Assembly: GCA_035041965.1 (NCBI GenBank)
Contig: JAPYMA010003011.1
Location: 62,001 to 126,000 of the forward strand
Length of the DNA stretch: 64,000 nt
Direction: 5' to 3'
Origin: Anisakis pegreffii
Taxonomy: Eukaryota; Nematoda; Chromadorea; Rhabditida; Anisakidae
Below the pieces are notes generated by a model that ran no database searches, was not told the DNA's origin, and was given only the letters and a program-made list of their open reading frames with translations. This document shows, one piece after another, positions 24,247-38,573 of the stretch. Both the position numbers and the translations under genes were made by a program. Position 1 is the first letter of the stretch, and the number at the start of each line of letters is the position of its first letter.

Positions 24247-26039
24247 GATATTGCGCTGTCATAGATTTGCTGCTGAAATTTGATAGAAACATCGTTTAGC
24301 AAAACAGTTATTACATGTAACGAAAGATATTCCATCAACAAATCTGTTCTCACAATCGGGAGCTTCATTACCCCTTACGATGTCATTCTGGTAGACAATC
24401 ACTACCCCTTCCCCGCTACAGATTCCTCTTTCCACGATTTCAATCTTGAAAGGTGGTTGAAAACAACAACATGACTAATTATCTAGTTCACAAATATGAA
24501 AACAATAACTCTCAACCTAGAATCCCACAACACAACGATCACAGCAGGATTCACATTGGTCGTAAACCAGACAGATACCTATGTCGCAATTAAGCAGTTA
24601 CTTCATTCATAAAGTCTTATTTACGAACCAAAAGCCCCATTATCCATAAAATCATTTCAGTGCTGCCGAATGATAATAATGAGCGGAAATACTTGTTCTT
24701 TTCGCACCAAATCGATGATCTTTCCTGCCGCACCAAGCTGGAAAGATCATCAATGAATTCCCAATACTTCTGACTACTCCAAATTGACTTTTGCTTACCC
24801 TCAAACAAACCGATATACTCACTAGAAAGATTCTAGAAAGATGAGTGTTGCATGATCGAATCCCGTTTTGATGTGAAAGTGAAAAAACACCATGAGAATG
24901 GCTAAGCAATTGCACGAAATATCAGTTTACCGACCCCTTCATTTACCCGCATGACACCTCTCACTTACCTCCCATGGGGTAATTTACCTTTCATGATAAC
25001 CACTGCATTAACAACTTCATTACACGCACCAAAATCGGTGCCATGCATCTACGTTGACATTATTCGTTCAGTGAATGTCATACTGAAAATTGGAAGCCAT
25101 TGTGAAAAGTTGTTAGCAGCATCCTATTTCTGTCACATCTTCGTAAACAGAAGTGCTCCGTTAATTGCATTTGCTCGGAAAAAGTTAACTTTGTTGTTCA
25201 TTTAACGTTGAACTTCATATTTGGAAACATCGGTTTGGTCTCACCCAATCAATACATTTACTTGACTGCAATGCCTATAAGATACCTCGCCAAAGAATTT
25301 GAGGGAACCTGAGTATTATTGGCAAGGTGTATAATTAAGTGAATGAGGGATGAATGTGAGTCCAACAGAATAAGTGCGAGGTTTTTTTTCCAAAATGTAG
25401 TATCATACAAATGAAATTATTAATGTTTCAGTTGAATCACAAGCTTTCATTCAGTGATAGAAGTGAAATGCGTGGGATTACAAGTTTATGTGCGTTCGAT
25501 ATAAATCAAACCTCTAATGAACCACATGAATTACGTTATTTGCAAGATTTTTCAATAGAATATTGAGTGCAAATTAATTTGAGGACACATTGTTATCACC
25601 TTTGTCGACAAAGCAATTTAATTTTTGTTAGTGAAAAGTAGGATTAAAGTAAAACATATTATTACTAATCAGTCGGCAGTGATATTCTGACCATTCAAAT
25701 ACATTACGATATTACGACTGTCTACTGTTGTGAATCAATTTAATGTAACAGATGAATGAATGAAGTGTTTCTTCTATTGCTTAATTACTATAATCAGAAG
25801 ATTGATTGGGAAAAGCATCCTTGCATGATGCGTATCGCACTCAGTAGGCATTACTTAAGATGAAACATCATTGTATGTATCGAACGATTTCGGATTTAAG
25901 AGTCGTTCAGTTATAATAATTGATATGCATGGTTATGGCACTGTATGTGGATGGGTCAGGCTATGTGCCATGATGACTACTGAGATGCTGTTCCATTTCA
26001 GACCGTCTTTGCAGCTAATAGGTTGCAGGTTGCATAAAG
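24247..26039. other. Intergenic, no gene recognised
   Basis: The upstream flank and presumptive promoter side of fukutin-like copy 2. A minus-strand frame near 24617-24915 is weakly protein-like but has no clear splice sites. There are no repeats of note. Confidence 0.4.
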
Positions 26040-26640
26040 TGCAACAGAATTCTCAAGTAGTAATTCGTAGGAAACTCGTGTGGTATTTTACCGTTCGATG
26101 AACTTTGCCGCTGTTTGGAGTTGAGCGGCACATGATGACAGATTTCTGCAGGTTCAGTGATCCTCGATTGCTTCCTCACAGATGGACCTTTTGAAAATAT
26201 CTACGAATCGTTCTGCCAGGTCATTGGACTTTGGATGTATGGACGAGATCAGATACGGTTTGTACGTACAATTTCGGAAAAAATTTTTGAATCTTGATGA
26301 GGTGAGAAGTTCTGAGTGTGTGACTTATTTCAGTAGGTGAAAATATATCTGGGAGGAGATGCTGGTTGTAGTTGCGATAATGTTTCTGGACATTTTCAAT
26401 AAGTGTCAATAACAATGTGAAGATGTCGGCCTTGGAAGAGTTAAACCATAGTTGATTCGGTTGCGGCGACGGAGTAAGTGGAACCTTTATGAGTGTCCCT
26501 GCGCATTCTGGGCAAATTTTAACCAAAATTTTAGTACCATTATCAATATTGGCAAACAGACATAAATTTTCGATCTTATTCCCACTATGGCGGGATGAAC
26601 ATCGTGTAGTTAATTTGAAATTTTCTGCCTCCTCGACATG
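26040..26640 (-). mobile_element. Decayed LTR-retrotransposon integrase fragment
   Basis: Minus-strand frames carry remnants of a Gypsy-type integrase in the expected order. There is a zinc-binding-like segment (HSG then KICPEC) and a linker VPLTPSPQPNQLW matching the usual 'vPL.pWP.P..pW' region. After a gap and frame change comes HPKSNDLAERFVDIFKRS, the conserved integrase core end, and then an STPNSGK-like segment. Stops and a frame change interrupt it and the catalytic core is largely missing. No LTRs, gag or reverse transcriptase were seen. It is an old, inactive piece. Confidence 0.8.
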
Positions 26641-29613
26641 AAAATAACAATTCTTTCACCTCACAGTGAACAGTCATCTATCCTGGAAAGTGCGTCACAT
26701 CCCTTGTATTAGATTGGAACAATTTCGATACAAAGGTTTTGATCGCACGAAATATCATGTGAACTTCGAATAGTCAGTTGAATAAAGACGAGTTCCTGAG
26801 CAACGTTTTCCAAGCACTAAGTTGGATTATTCAATCGAAAACGTCCCGCATTATCAACTTGCATTTCAAATTTGTTTGCTGTTGCAGTGCAAACTAAAAA
26901 CACTGATTTTGATTTCTCAACTCATTCATGTCTGGGCAGTAGGAATGAAGAAAGACACAGCAATACAACGTACAACAAAAACAACGTCCTAATGAAGATT
27001 AAAAAATCTGCAATAAATTTATCAGCGATCACTTCAAAAACACATCATTTAAATTTTCAGTAAGAGTTACATGAATTATGTACGTTTTGGAAATGCCATA
27101 ATTTGAAGGTTATAATCAATATGTCCGTCCAGATCAGGTTTAATTGATCCAACTCATCATCAACGTCTGATGAAACACAGTCATGAAATACCTTCACCAC
27201 TATTATCTTAATCGCTCTCATCCAATAAACATTCACTACTTTCATCACTCACTATCAGGAAATTTTAGCAGGTACAATTAAACAACGAACGCAAAGCAAA
27301 AATCATGCAGCAAGAAACAAAAACTCTTTGACGGAACGATGTTTCTTTTAGTTTGCTGCTTAGCCATGCACTAACATTCACAAAAATCCTCTTATCACGA
27401 GTAAATTATCAAACTCATTGACCAGGACGTTCGAGGCTCGCTTCGTCTCCGATGTTACAAATAAATTTCAGTCATGAGAAAGTAAAAGCCATTAACGTTA
27501 TCGCGTGATCACATAAATGAAATTGCAAGTGTGCAAATATATTCGTGTCAATCAGTATCTCTTCATGATGCACGCGTAAAAAGGCACATAAAGGAAACAT
27601 TACGTATGCATTGATATGAGTCAAGGTCAATCACTATGATCACTGGGTCGATATGCCGCAGGTGATATCGTTCTTATCAAGGACTGAAACTGCTCAGCAA
27701 AAGCAATCAGATGGATGATCTGCATAAGTGACAGTTACTTTATTTCATCCAATACAAGAACTGCATCACTTATGCGAAAATGCCGTTAAATACTAGAATT
27801 CATAGCCACTCATATCATTCAAATAGAAGCGATTCAAAATCGAAAAACCGTGAAGTAACGCTTAAGTAACACCATGATAGCATTAGATCTATTATATGAC
27901 AAATTTCACCTCTCATTATGACTAGAATAAGATTCAGGATCAATTAAAAACAAATCTGCCATAATTCGGTCGGATAAAAGTTGTAGGATATATGGAGTAT
28001 GAAACAGTCTGTGTGAAATTCGATGAACCTTAGTCGTGTATCGTAAAGATTCCGAATGTTACTCCCAACAGCTATCACTTAGATTTGCAGTCTGCGTTCA
28101 ACAGTGCATCGACAGAATAAACAATATTTTGAAAGCACTTTGGAATGCACCTGTGCGATACAACACGGGAATGGCAATGAAGTTCTGGCCCCATCAATCG
28201 CTTTCATTCAAGTGAGCAGAAGGAAAAGACAAGATGCTCATGTGACAAATGCCCCTGACTTGAAATGAAACCTTAACTCAGCATCCGAAAGTCTAACTTA
28301 ACAATAGCTTTGATAATAATTGAACGTTTAGATCTTAAACTGTACAAAGCAAGACATCGATATGGGTATAGATAACTATATCGATGTCTTGCTTTGTACA
28401 TTTTGAGAATCAAGGATGCCTGAGAAAATTATGATGAAGATATAGGTACAAGCAACTGTTCCGAACAAATTTCAGCTAAACTAAAAACTAAAAACCATCC
28501 TTGATCGCACGCCACTCACTTGCAATACAGATGTTCCAAATTAAATTGCTGATACGCTTTCGTAATAAGAACCGATTTATTCATTCAATTTGTTTTTACT
28601 GAATAATCATCACTCATGAGAAGCAAACGGTTCCCAGTCGACTTCTTCAATACAAACTTTTTTAAAATAATATCTGACGCAATGAGGCGCCTTTAATTAC
28701 ACAAAGAACCTATACAATCAAAGAAACGCTTCTTGCATTGACCAATAGATTAAAGTGAAAACGCGATTGCTTTCAATTCTTTGAAACAACAGTGTAAAAA
28801 CAAATGAATATATCACGCAAATTTTTAGACGATCTTGGCTATGGAGGAATGTTGTGAGAGGGTAGATTACGCCGAAATACTTCTCATCGAGAGGGAAAAT
28901 GATTCGGAGATCGACCTCGTAAAATGGACAGTTGCAAATGTGATCACATTAATGTGAAACACATGAACCATTCACCACATTCGAGTTCAATTAGAAATTT
29001 GGTTTATTCCTGTAATCTTTCACACCGAACAGAAGTTAAAAGTGAAATTGGTTGCGAAAGCGACCATTTTTGATTGCTCCTTATTTGCGATGCAGCAAAA
29101 CGCTGTGATTGCTGAAGGAAGAGTGCAATAAAAATCAACACACATGGCACGCAGTGAATTCTGCAGCAAAGTAGTACGCTGAAATTTCAGAAGGGAATAT
29201 AAACAAAGCCTAATCTTCATAAAGAGGGACTGTTGAGCATTATTTAACAATGCATAAGGAGAAGCTTCGTTATTCGAAAACGAAACTATTCGAATAGTTT
29301 GTCAGAACTTTACAGGGAGAATTGAAATAATTTTTTTTGTTGCTTTGCTAAAGAAGATGGCTTATTTATCAGATAATTGCAGCGCATAATTCGTACAGTG
29401 CATCTCATGATCGTAAGTTTGTAGTGATTGACACGTTACAGATGCCAGACAATTTCATAAACAAATTGAGTTTATCGGATGAGCATGAATAAAAAAAGCA
29501 ACTGAACATGATCATTTGCAATTCGATTTCGGAAATTCAATCTCACTGTACAGTTCACGACAAGAAATCATGATCGTATGGAAAGGTTGTGATGCTGAAG
29601 TAGAGATGAAAGT
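26641..29613. other. Intergenic; contains a perfect hairpin
   Basis: The downstream flank of the acetylcholine receptor gene. A minus-strand frame near 27057-27248 is weakly protein-like but unsupported. The one clear structure is the hairpin at 28341-28400. Confidence 0.45.
28341..28400. repeat. Perfect 23-bp stem-loop
   Basis: Arms 28341-28363 and 28378-28400 are exact reverse complements around a 14-base loop (GGGTATAGATAACT). The arm length fits a small-RNA precursor, but the absence of any bulge or flanking pairing is unlike a typical animal microRNA. A recent inverted duplication or cruciform is the alternative. Confidence 0.85.
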
Positions 29614-32600
29614 TCATCCGATGCATAGTTGTCTTTGATAAATGATCGCCAACGAAACAAACGCTGTACCAAACACAAACACAATCAGCAGAAACCTATC
29701 GAGAACGAGTGCAACCTGAATTTACATTAATCTGATGAAGTATGTCTTTGCAAGAGTCAACTGAAACAAAGCAATATTTTGAATGATTCACTTCATCCAT
29801 TTGGATTTGAATCCGTGGTCGATGAAAAATTAGTGGTTTTAAATTGAGATGGAAAACAAATTTACTTTTTGGGTAAGATTGAGGAAATCGACGGAATCAA
29901 GATAATGGGAGAGACAAACCATACGAACAGAATATTCCTTATTTGGGCACACATACACAAGAATGTAATAAAATTGTAAACAACCTGTTGCCATTCGAGG
30001 TTTGATGCATCTCGGCGATCGTTCTCAGCCAGTCGCATCTCGTTTCTTGCAATCGTTGCATGAACAGTGTTCAAAACCTTCAAAAATTCACTCTCGAATG
30101 TGTCTGGCCCTGATGAATTTGCATTGTGCGCTGAGCCATTCGCATCAGGTGTGAAAGACACCTGAAAATGCTTCGTACAATCTCTCGTCGCCAACAATTC
30201 GATGTGTGTTGCATAAAAGGAATGCTGTTGTGTGCAGTCAAGAATATGCCGTAGAATATCTTGACGAACCATCTACGAAATTATTCATCAAGCACTGTCG
30301 CAACCCAAATTGAGAAATTGGGTGGAAATGCAATGAGAAATCTTCGAGAAAATAGATAACTGTTCTTGTTTTGATGCCGAAGTCAACTGATCGGCAACGA
30401 ATACGAAGAACCTCATGTAATTTATGGGTAGAACTCAATCATGGAAAAGGCATTTGCGAAATTACTCTTTTGGTTCAAAAAGCTGTGTACTTTATGATCG
30501 GTTCAAATAGGTTAAAAACCTTGCGATCTTTTCCGATGAGGTCGCTGATTCGTCAGGCAACATACTTAAATAATTAAGAATGGTCAGCCGACTCTTCAAT
30601 GTTTTCGAGATATTTGCAGTGTGAAAAGTTTCGCATTGCTTACGCTTAATAGTGACATGCGATTTGCTGAATAGCGACAGTTATTGTTAGCACTGATTCG
30701 TGTGATCATTCTCATGTTTCATGAACACTTTAATTTCAGGAATGAATGAGCTGTAAAAATCAAGCAATCAAATGAAGACGAACCCTTTTAACAACATTGC
30801 TCGCTCCGGGACTACCATTGCAAAGCTTCGAGTGTACGCCAACAAGTGGAATGTGCTCTGCAGTTGCGCAACTGTCGTATATCCTCAGTTTGTCACGAGA
30901 CTCATCGTATTTCCCGAATTCTTTCTTAAAACAACACTGGGTAGGAGGAAAATCTTTCGGATTTAGTGCTTCAAAATTTATGAGAAACGCACCTGATAGA
31001 GGTGATGAACATGATGGGATATCGAATGGTATTGCTCGACACGGAGGCAGAGAATTCGAGCGAGGAATTTGAAGGCAATTTTTTGTAAAAGAGGTGGTAC
31101 AGGACTGCCGTGTTGTCCGTGGTGATGAACATTCAACTAAATTTTATTCGTTGCATTATCAGATTGAACTGAACTTCAGTCACCAAACTAAACGAATGAA
31201 TTCACATGAATTTTTGTTGAAATGAATAAATTCACATGAATTCGAAATATCATAAAACGTTGAAATGAATGAATTTTGCGTGCAATCGACTGTTTTTTAT
31301 CGAAGAGCATTTCGTAAGCGCTCTAACAGATGACTGTGTGATTGGAATTTTCGCAAATATTGATATCTAGCAAATGAGCGTCAAATATTTTCACCATGAT
31401 CAGCCAGCCCTTCAATTCCTCACAAACGCGGGATATCACAGGTGATTAATCCAGAAATGGAAACAACCCAGTTCTTTCGATGTTCCTTGGTGTTTTGCAT
31501 TGTGATCACGATATTTTGCACTTTCTCACGCTTTTATGGTTTTATTAATAAAGCAGTGAGGGAGTGGAAGATTATAACAGAATTACAATGCCACCAACTG
31601 AGAAATTTCCCGGCCTTTTGATGTTGCAATCATGGAAAGATCAAAAGGCCGGGAACGGAATGTGAACATTGTTACAGATATCAGCGACATGATTTCGATA
31701 ACAATCTTCACACTCATAATGAAAAACAAAGCATACTTCTTGCGTAGGTAAGGTACCTAACTGTGTATGAACAAGATAAACTCACTGTGAAAACGGTCAT
31801 TGCTGTCGCAAGCGATACAATGAATATAGTGACTCCGTAATATATTCCTAAAATTTATTTCAAGATTATGCCAGTAATACGATCGAAAATAAAAATGTTA
31901 TCAAATGCTTGAAAACACAACAGATACACTGTTGGAGGGGGAGGGGGGGGGGTAGCAAACAAAAATAAAATTGATGCATAAGGGAAACATAATAATGGGA
32001 TGCTGATCAGAATTACGATCAATCATACCTATTAGAGGGAGTGCTTCTGCGGTTGGTGGCATTCCCTCGGCTACCAACATCAAAAACACGGTTGTCGAGA
32101 GCAGTGAGGTGATTCCTTAATTGATCAGCTATGAACTCGAAATAAAATTCGCTAACGTAAGAAGGGATTCAGCAGGTGAAAAAACGGTTGCAACAAACGA
32201 AATTTTCTTCGTGATTATCTTACAGGAATCTATTGAAATTTAATGATCAAGCTCATATTTTATTCCAAGTTCAAACACGCGAGTCAAATTCTAATCATCA
32301 CTCATAACAGAAAAAATTTCATTGATCCCAAACTCGCGGTACTCACTTCACAGAAACCAACACACTGCCATTGATAAACATCTTGAGTATTTCTGGCATA
32401 TATACATACGTCAGACATACCGAAGATCACTTTCTTAGAGAATATGGTAATCCTACATATTCAGAGTTAGGAGTTATCGTTCAAATTTAAACGTGGATCC
32501 TATACTTCATGTATTTTCCGAAAAAATTTTCATTCATTCCGCTGATGATGAAAAATTCCGGTTATCATTGTGGTGCATTCAGAAAAACAACTCACCGAGA

Positions 32601-35600
32601 GTAACTTTTTCGCCAGAATCTGAAGGCATATAAAAGCCAAGCAAAGCGATTGCACTTATCAGAACACATGGTAGGATCAGATTGAAAACCTTAAACATTC
32701 ATTACTCACTATCATGAATGGATATTGATTGAGTCGACGTTGTGATACACTGGTCAAAAAAATGTAGTGAAGATTTAGTTTCATCCTTCCGTATTCGAGA
32801 AAGTATTCCATAATGCACTCAATGGAAATACAACGTTCAAATGACAGGGTTCAGTTATTTAGGAAAAAATTTCCGTATTATAATTATCCCCATGAAAGCA
32901 ATAGGAGGGGAAGAAGTAATTGTTAATTACAAAGAGGTATAATTCAATAACGCCAATATATCATCAGTTTGGGATTGCTCGTTCTATCGTAGTATTTTGG
33001 TTGCGAAGGGCGCTTTTTGAATGACTCAACGTAATTACTAATATTCGCAACTCACATAGAACATCGGTCTCCTTTGAATGCTGATGTGAATGTCAACAAA
33101 TGGATATGGCTCTGGACAACAGCTATATATCACGTAGTTTTTCTCTGCCCTGAAATATTCTCGCACAATTTGCTGTTGAAGAGCAAATGCGCCTAACTAG
33201 ATTACTGACAACACAGTTTATTCGAAGAAGTAAGAGATATCTCTTTTGGAATGCTCAAAATGTTCTTCAGAAAATTGGAACACAGATGAATTATTTTTCA
33301 CAGAACAACATGCCCCTTGGGAGACAATCCGTGAGTTCAGTCAAACGACTAATTGTTAAGAAATGTGGTGAGAGAATATAAGTGTCATGAATGTGACAAA
33401 GAAAGTGTTGCAATATAGATTGCAAAGATCACGGAACGAAATAGTTAGAATAAATTAGTTCTAAATCGACCTTATCAAATTCAGGTGCCATTCAGAACTC
33501 GTCATGAAATTCGTTTCATCACCTGAAGCATTGAATAAATTGAGACTTGCCTAACTGAGAGTATACATGAACACGGTCAATTAAGCGAATTCATCTACGT
33601 AAATCAATAATTGCGAGTTTGTCCTCAGCAAAAGTCGTCAATGAGTCCCATCAGTCAATAATCTCAATCACTTCCTCTAAATCATTTTCACAAGCCTTCG
33701 TATACAAAACTACATCTGCGATCTTACTACACATCGTTGCCTATTTCCTCAAATGCTTTTGGCTCCTAAAATTGTCGTTGAAATTCAAACAAAAAATGAG
33801 GCATTTTTATGGCTTTTCCTCTGTTTCTTACTCTATTTTCGGTCATTTGGGAATGAAACATTCAATGAAAGCTGACCAACTGGACGTCTAGAGAAGGATG
33901 AGAAAGATTTGAAGAGTTAAAAAATTCACAGAATAATCTTTGCTTTCTTCTTCCCTCCAATAACTAATTCATCCTGTTGAATTAATTCTCAGTGACCAAA
34001 AACTTTTTTTTTTGCACAATACGATTCGTCTACGAGTTGTTTGACCGTATTATAGTTTTTTTTTCTATTTGGAACGTATTTACTCACAGTCAGTATTATG
34101 CATTAGTGAAAAACGAATAAGATCCCGACAACACTGAATAAACGAACTGACCCTTCTCTGAGTTAAGGAGGATATCAATTTTCGTGCCATCGTAAGCCCA
34201 CGAAGCGAATTTGAGCACACAGTTCTGAATATCAAAATATAATTTGAAGGATGGTATTCGTTCGACGAACATGAGAAATCATTTGTTATAAACAATTCAA
34301 GGAAATTCTTAGATTGACTCATCGTGATTCGGTGATTCCTTAGAGACATTTTTCATTCAACGGCTCATAATAATTACACCCATAAACAGAGATACAATAA
34401 AATGAGCTGCCACTCTCCGTGAAACAATTCACACGTTCAGGTACCGAATCTGAGTCAAATTCGGAAGAGTGTAATCAAACATTTAACTGCATGCTGAATA
34501 ATTATAGATATTATCTGCTGACTCCCTCCCCCCCCCGGATTGTGGAAGAAAATGAGACAAGAGGTGTGAATGAGGACCGAAAAGAGGAGGGAAGGGAGAC
34601 GAAAGTGAGAAAAAGGAGAAAGAAAAGAAGTCAGAGGATGGAGAGAAGTAGGAAAAATACACCCCAAAGTTCAGCTACTTTCACACGGCAGACGATTGTT
34701 CGCCCCTCCTGCCCTTTGCAAAAAATCCCTCTAGGTCACTGATCAAAGATAACGCAAGACCGCATAAAAGAATTCATTAATTCATCGTTTGCTCATCGTC
34801 TCGATGACGAAAATAATCCATTGAATTTCATCGCTTTCATCGAACTTTTCAATGTGAGACTGAAATACTTGGTTAAGCGAGGCAATGAATGTTCACCTGA
34901 TAATCGAACGGATAGTATCGAACGTCCAACGGACAACTGCTCTTGAAAATTCCTGCAGCAGACCATGAAACGTTTCCTTGAAAGTTCACCAAGACGTCTG
35001 TGCTCATCACAGACTCCTTGTAATGGGCATCAGCACTGCAATGTTTTTATGTATAATTTCGCAACAACATCAACAATTTTCAACTATTCTACGAGGAACC
35101 AGTTGACGTCAATTTTCGGAAAGATTCCCTGATTTTTTATGAATCTGACACTCATTCTAACCATCATATTATTTGCCGTTCTTCGTTTCAAGGGAATTTC
35201 GAGGCATTCCTTTCAGAATGATAACATGAGTTGAGTCCTTTGAACTAACTCATTTACGGTTTGACGGAAGAATTGAGCTAGCCAAACCTTGCTTGCATGT
35301 CTGGGGTTAGACAGGGCTCCGAATTAGTCGAAATCAACACGCTATTCATTGCGCGATTACATTTTATGATCACATAGGAACATTCAAGTTGATGTAGGGG
35401 ATAACTACATTCGTGCACTCTTTCTCACAAACGTAAACATGTTAGCAGCATGAAAATTCTCATGTTAACAGAGAAACATCTGGAGCGAGGAATGCTTTAC
35501 GTATAATAAATAAGTTTTATGCACGCATTCGATTGCTATGGATATAGTAAATGTCGACGATCCCTTGAACCTGCAAAGTAGATTGACAGCTCTTAAGTTA

Positions 35601-38573
35601 TGTGGGAGTCGAATGATGAACGATATCCGCAACGACTGACTGGATTTGATGAGAATTACGTGTTCTGCTGGATGAGAATTAGTTTGAAATATTTGCCATC
35701 GTTATCACCGACAAATCACGAATAAAAACAATACTGACATGCAAGAAGCATACAATCAGGCAAGAAAGCGTAGAGATTCACTATGAGATTGCGCACATAC
35801 TTTCTATTTATTCACCTATCAAATTCATGAATCATTGAATCTGTGTCAGTTAAGGTCACAACCTTGCGGAACTCAAAGTTCGATTAGGGGATTAACGCTG
35901 GTAGAAGGCATTTATTTGATCTTCAGGTAAGTTGGCTGCTTTGGACATAATGTGAAAAATTGAAGATGTAAGCGAAAAAATGTGATGCGACGCGATGATG
36001 CGTTGTAAATTTGTCGACTTGCTCAAATATAAACTCTCAGAAAATTTGTTTGTTTTTAGAAGGATTAGGGGACCGCTCCCACCGAACCGAAGCATTCATT
36101 GTGATCAACTGGAATGCATTTCCTTTCAGTTGTTGCTGCAAAAAATAGAGTCTAGAAATTTAAGAAGCGGAAGTATTGTCAGTTGACGTATGCCTGTGTG
36201 TTTGTGTGTTGCGTTGCTAGAAATGTATGGAACACAGCAATTCGAGGCCTAGAACTTCCTAATATCAGCTGAAACAGTTGTTCTGTGCCTCTGTGTTCAC
36301 GAATGACGAATAATCTTAACAGAAAGATATAATCATTTTGTCCTCATGCCCTGCAGCAAGATTGTCGCTGATAGCAGTTAAGTAGAGAAACTCATTTTAT
36401 GACGCATTATTACTGGCTGTGGCCGATTACAGCGATACTTTTCAGATGATGAAACCCAATAAGTGCCACTATGCATCGACGCTACGCAAAAACATTTTGA
36501 CAATGACAAAAATTTTCTTAATTGAGAATTATACCTACAATTAGCGTGCCAAATTTCATGTTCATTTCATGCAATCTTATTGATATCTCATCGAAAAATA
36601 TTCCATCAAACAGCTGTGCGCATTCCTCCAGACATAAATATAATTGATGGCATGGTCCCAAACGAATGGACGTACGAGCAAACGAACACATGTGTTTACC
36701 TAGTCATATTTCTCGACACATCATGGACAGACACATTTCGTGAAAGATATGTGGAATGAAATGAGCTTAGTTGATGAGTAAACGCAATAGTGCATTCATA
36801 AATAAAACATAGCATTGCATGCAGTAGGTTATTGAAGTGCGTTGTGGTCTTAATTCAAAAAAAAGAAAAAAAAAACGAAAAAATTTGTAAAATAAATAGA
36901 CTGCCGAATCACTAACAATTAAAAAAAACTTGAAAATTCGCAGTATTCTTCAATCAAACGAAATTCCTCATTCCTAGCAACAAGCGTCTAGACATTGCAT
37001 CCGAATTTCCCTTACAATCAAGGAAAACAAAAAAGGAAAGGGAGCATCTGTCACGTCAATTATCATTACAAGAGATGACAACAAAATCGCAAATTGTCGT
37101 TATTGAAAGTGCAAAGCACTTCCAAAAAGTTTTTTAAATGTCAGGCTCTACGCTCAATAATTTGGATGAATGGAATTAATTTGGATGGAATCATCAGGTC
37201 CATTTCTTGAATTTGTATGAATGATGCTGCTTAAGTACTATCGTTCGATTGTCCCATCAACACATGAGCTTCAAGATTTCAGGTTTATTAGATATTTTAA
37301 CAGTGGTTTAATTGAACCGATTGAATTGTCAGCTAATTGAATCACAAAAAATGTTCAGTGGGAAGAAATTAAAACAGGCTGAGTTGAACAGTTTTGATCA
37401 CTTACTTATTGTAGAGTATCACATCAGGCCTCCAAATACGTTCGTATGGTATGTGAATGAACGTCAAGTTGTCGAATTCATTTGGATCCCAAATTAACTT
37501 ATAATCAACCCAATTTTGTCGAATCCACGCATTTGTCGTAATGATCTGGTTCCTCTCATCCTGAATTCATTTATACAACCTAATAGGCGGTCACATATTC
37601 GAGGGCAGTAGAACCTTATATATCATCAGCAAAGAGGTGATTGGAAGATTGTAGCTGTTTGATCAAATAACTTTTTGAGACAGTTTAGTGACTACTCCAT
37701 TAGTCTGCTAGACGATTCATGATCCGGAAAAAGAAGGTGTAGTTTATTGAGCATTCTTAGTTGTCTCAGTTTCTCTACGCCGTTAGAGATCACCGTTACA
37801 ATTCTGCATTCGAAACATGGCAAAGAGTCGAATTGAATGAAACGAGTATTTTCTACTAGCTGCCATGAAAAGTATTAACGCTTTGGATCAAAAATTGCTG
37901 CTGATAATTCCCAGTCATTTTTTAATTTCCAATTTTTGCCACATTCATGGAGGACTATTTATTGCCACACTCATGGAGCACCATTTATTATCGCTGTTCC
38001 CAGCTCAGTTATGTATTACTTTTCGATAAGATCAATGAAGTTGATATATGTGGGCGCCCATAATTGTATTCATTAACGCAAAACAAATTCATCATTCATA
38101 ATCGCCATAACAAAAATTTTATGGAGCGGAAAGACATTGAGTATACGTGATGCTAACGGGCGCAAAAAATAGGAACGGCTTGGAAAGTATGAAGAGAAAA
38201 AAGCTGAGCACGCACAAGTAGAATGGAATGAAGGTTTTGTCTGGTTGAAAAGCTTTAATTGGCTTATGAAAAGCAATAATTTTGCGAATATTCCCAGTGT
38301 TCTCCAGAATACTTTAGTGGTGAATTGATTTTCCACGAATTGTGCATGACATTTTCATCAGACTCGTTTTTGGTTACATTCGAATCGAGGATTTGCAATA
38401 TAATTGAATTTAGATAAACAAATATTGTGTTATACTTACAACATCGATGATTTGCGTAAGTGAAAATGAAAAGGTGACGTTAACTGGTAAATCGTAGCGT
38501 ATGGACGGACGAACATTGCTCTCATAATCGGTCAGAAGATGGCGATACAGACGAATTACACTCTTCTCGCATT
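29614..38573 (-). CDS. Nicotinic acetylcholine receptor alpha subunit
   Basis: A ligand-gated cation channel subunit. Exons in order are 38573-38440 (LTQIIDV), 37560-37406 ([16 protein letters not shown]), 35035-34897 ([24 protein letters not shown]), 34224-about 34160 ([13 protein letters not shown]), about 33172-33056 (YSCCPEPYP), 32689-32596 (TM1, [18 protein letters not shown]), 32115-32029 (TM2, [14 protein letters not shown]), 31847-31786 (TM3), 31136-30993 (LNVHHHG), 30936-about 30780 (cytoplasmic loop), about 30273-29985 (loop end, NLEWQQ) and 29715-29614 (TM4, stop TGA). Phases agree at the junctions that were fixed. The Cys-loop pair, and the vicinal CC of loop C that marks alpha subunits, are present. 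The signal-peptide exon was not identified; it should lie above 38573. Boundaries at 34160, 33172 and 30780 are approximate. Confidence 0.92.
31607..31655. repeat. 16-bp perfect hairpin in receptor intron
   Basis: Arms 31607-31622 and 31640-31655 (TTCCCGGCCTTTTGAT and its complement) surround a 17-base loop. It lies in the intron between the TM3 exon and the LNVHHHG exon. The GC-rich stem stands out from its AT-rich setting. Confidence 0.8.
31932..31952. repeat. Poly-G/purine tract
   Basis: A run of G with two A interruptions inside the TM2-TM3 intron, with potential to form a G-quadruplex on the plus strand. Confidence 0.9.

Noticed and set aside
26221..26526. A cellular zinc-finger gene suggested by KICPEC
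   Set aside because: The linker VPLTPSPQPNQLW and the nearby HPKSNDLAERFV motif identify it as retrotransposon integrase.
34419..34742. Plus-strand 107-codon frame rich in Lys, Arg and Glu
   Set aside because: A purine-rich tract in the intron between two well-supported receptor exons; no splice or family support.
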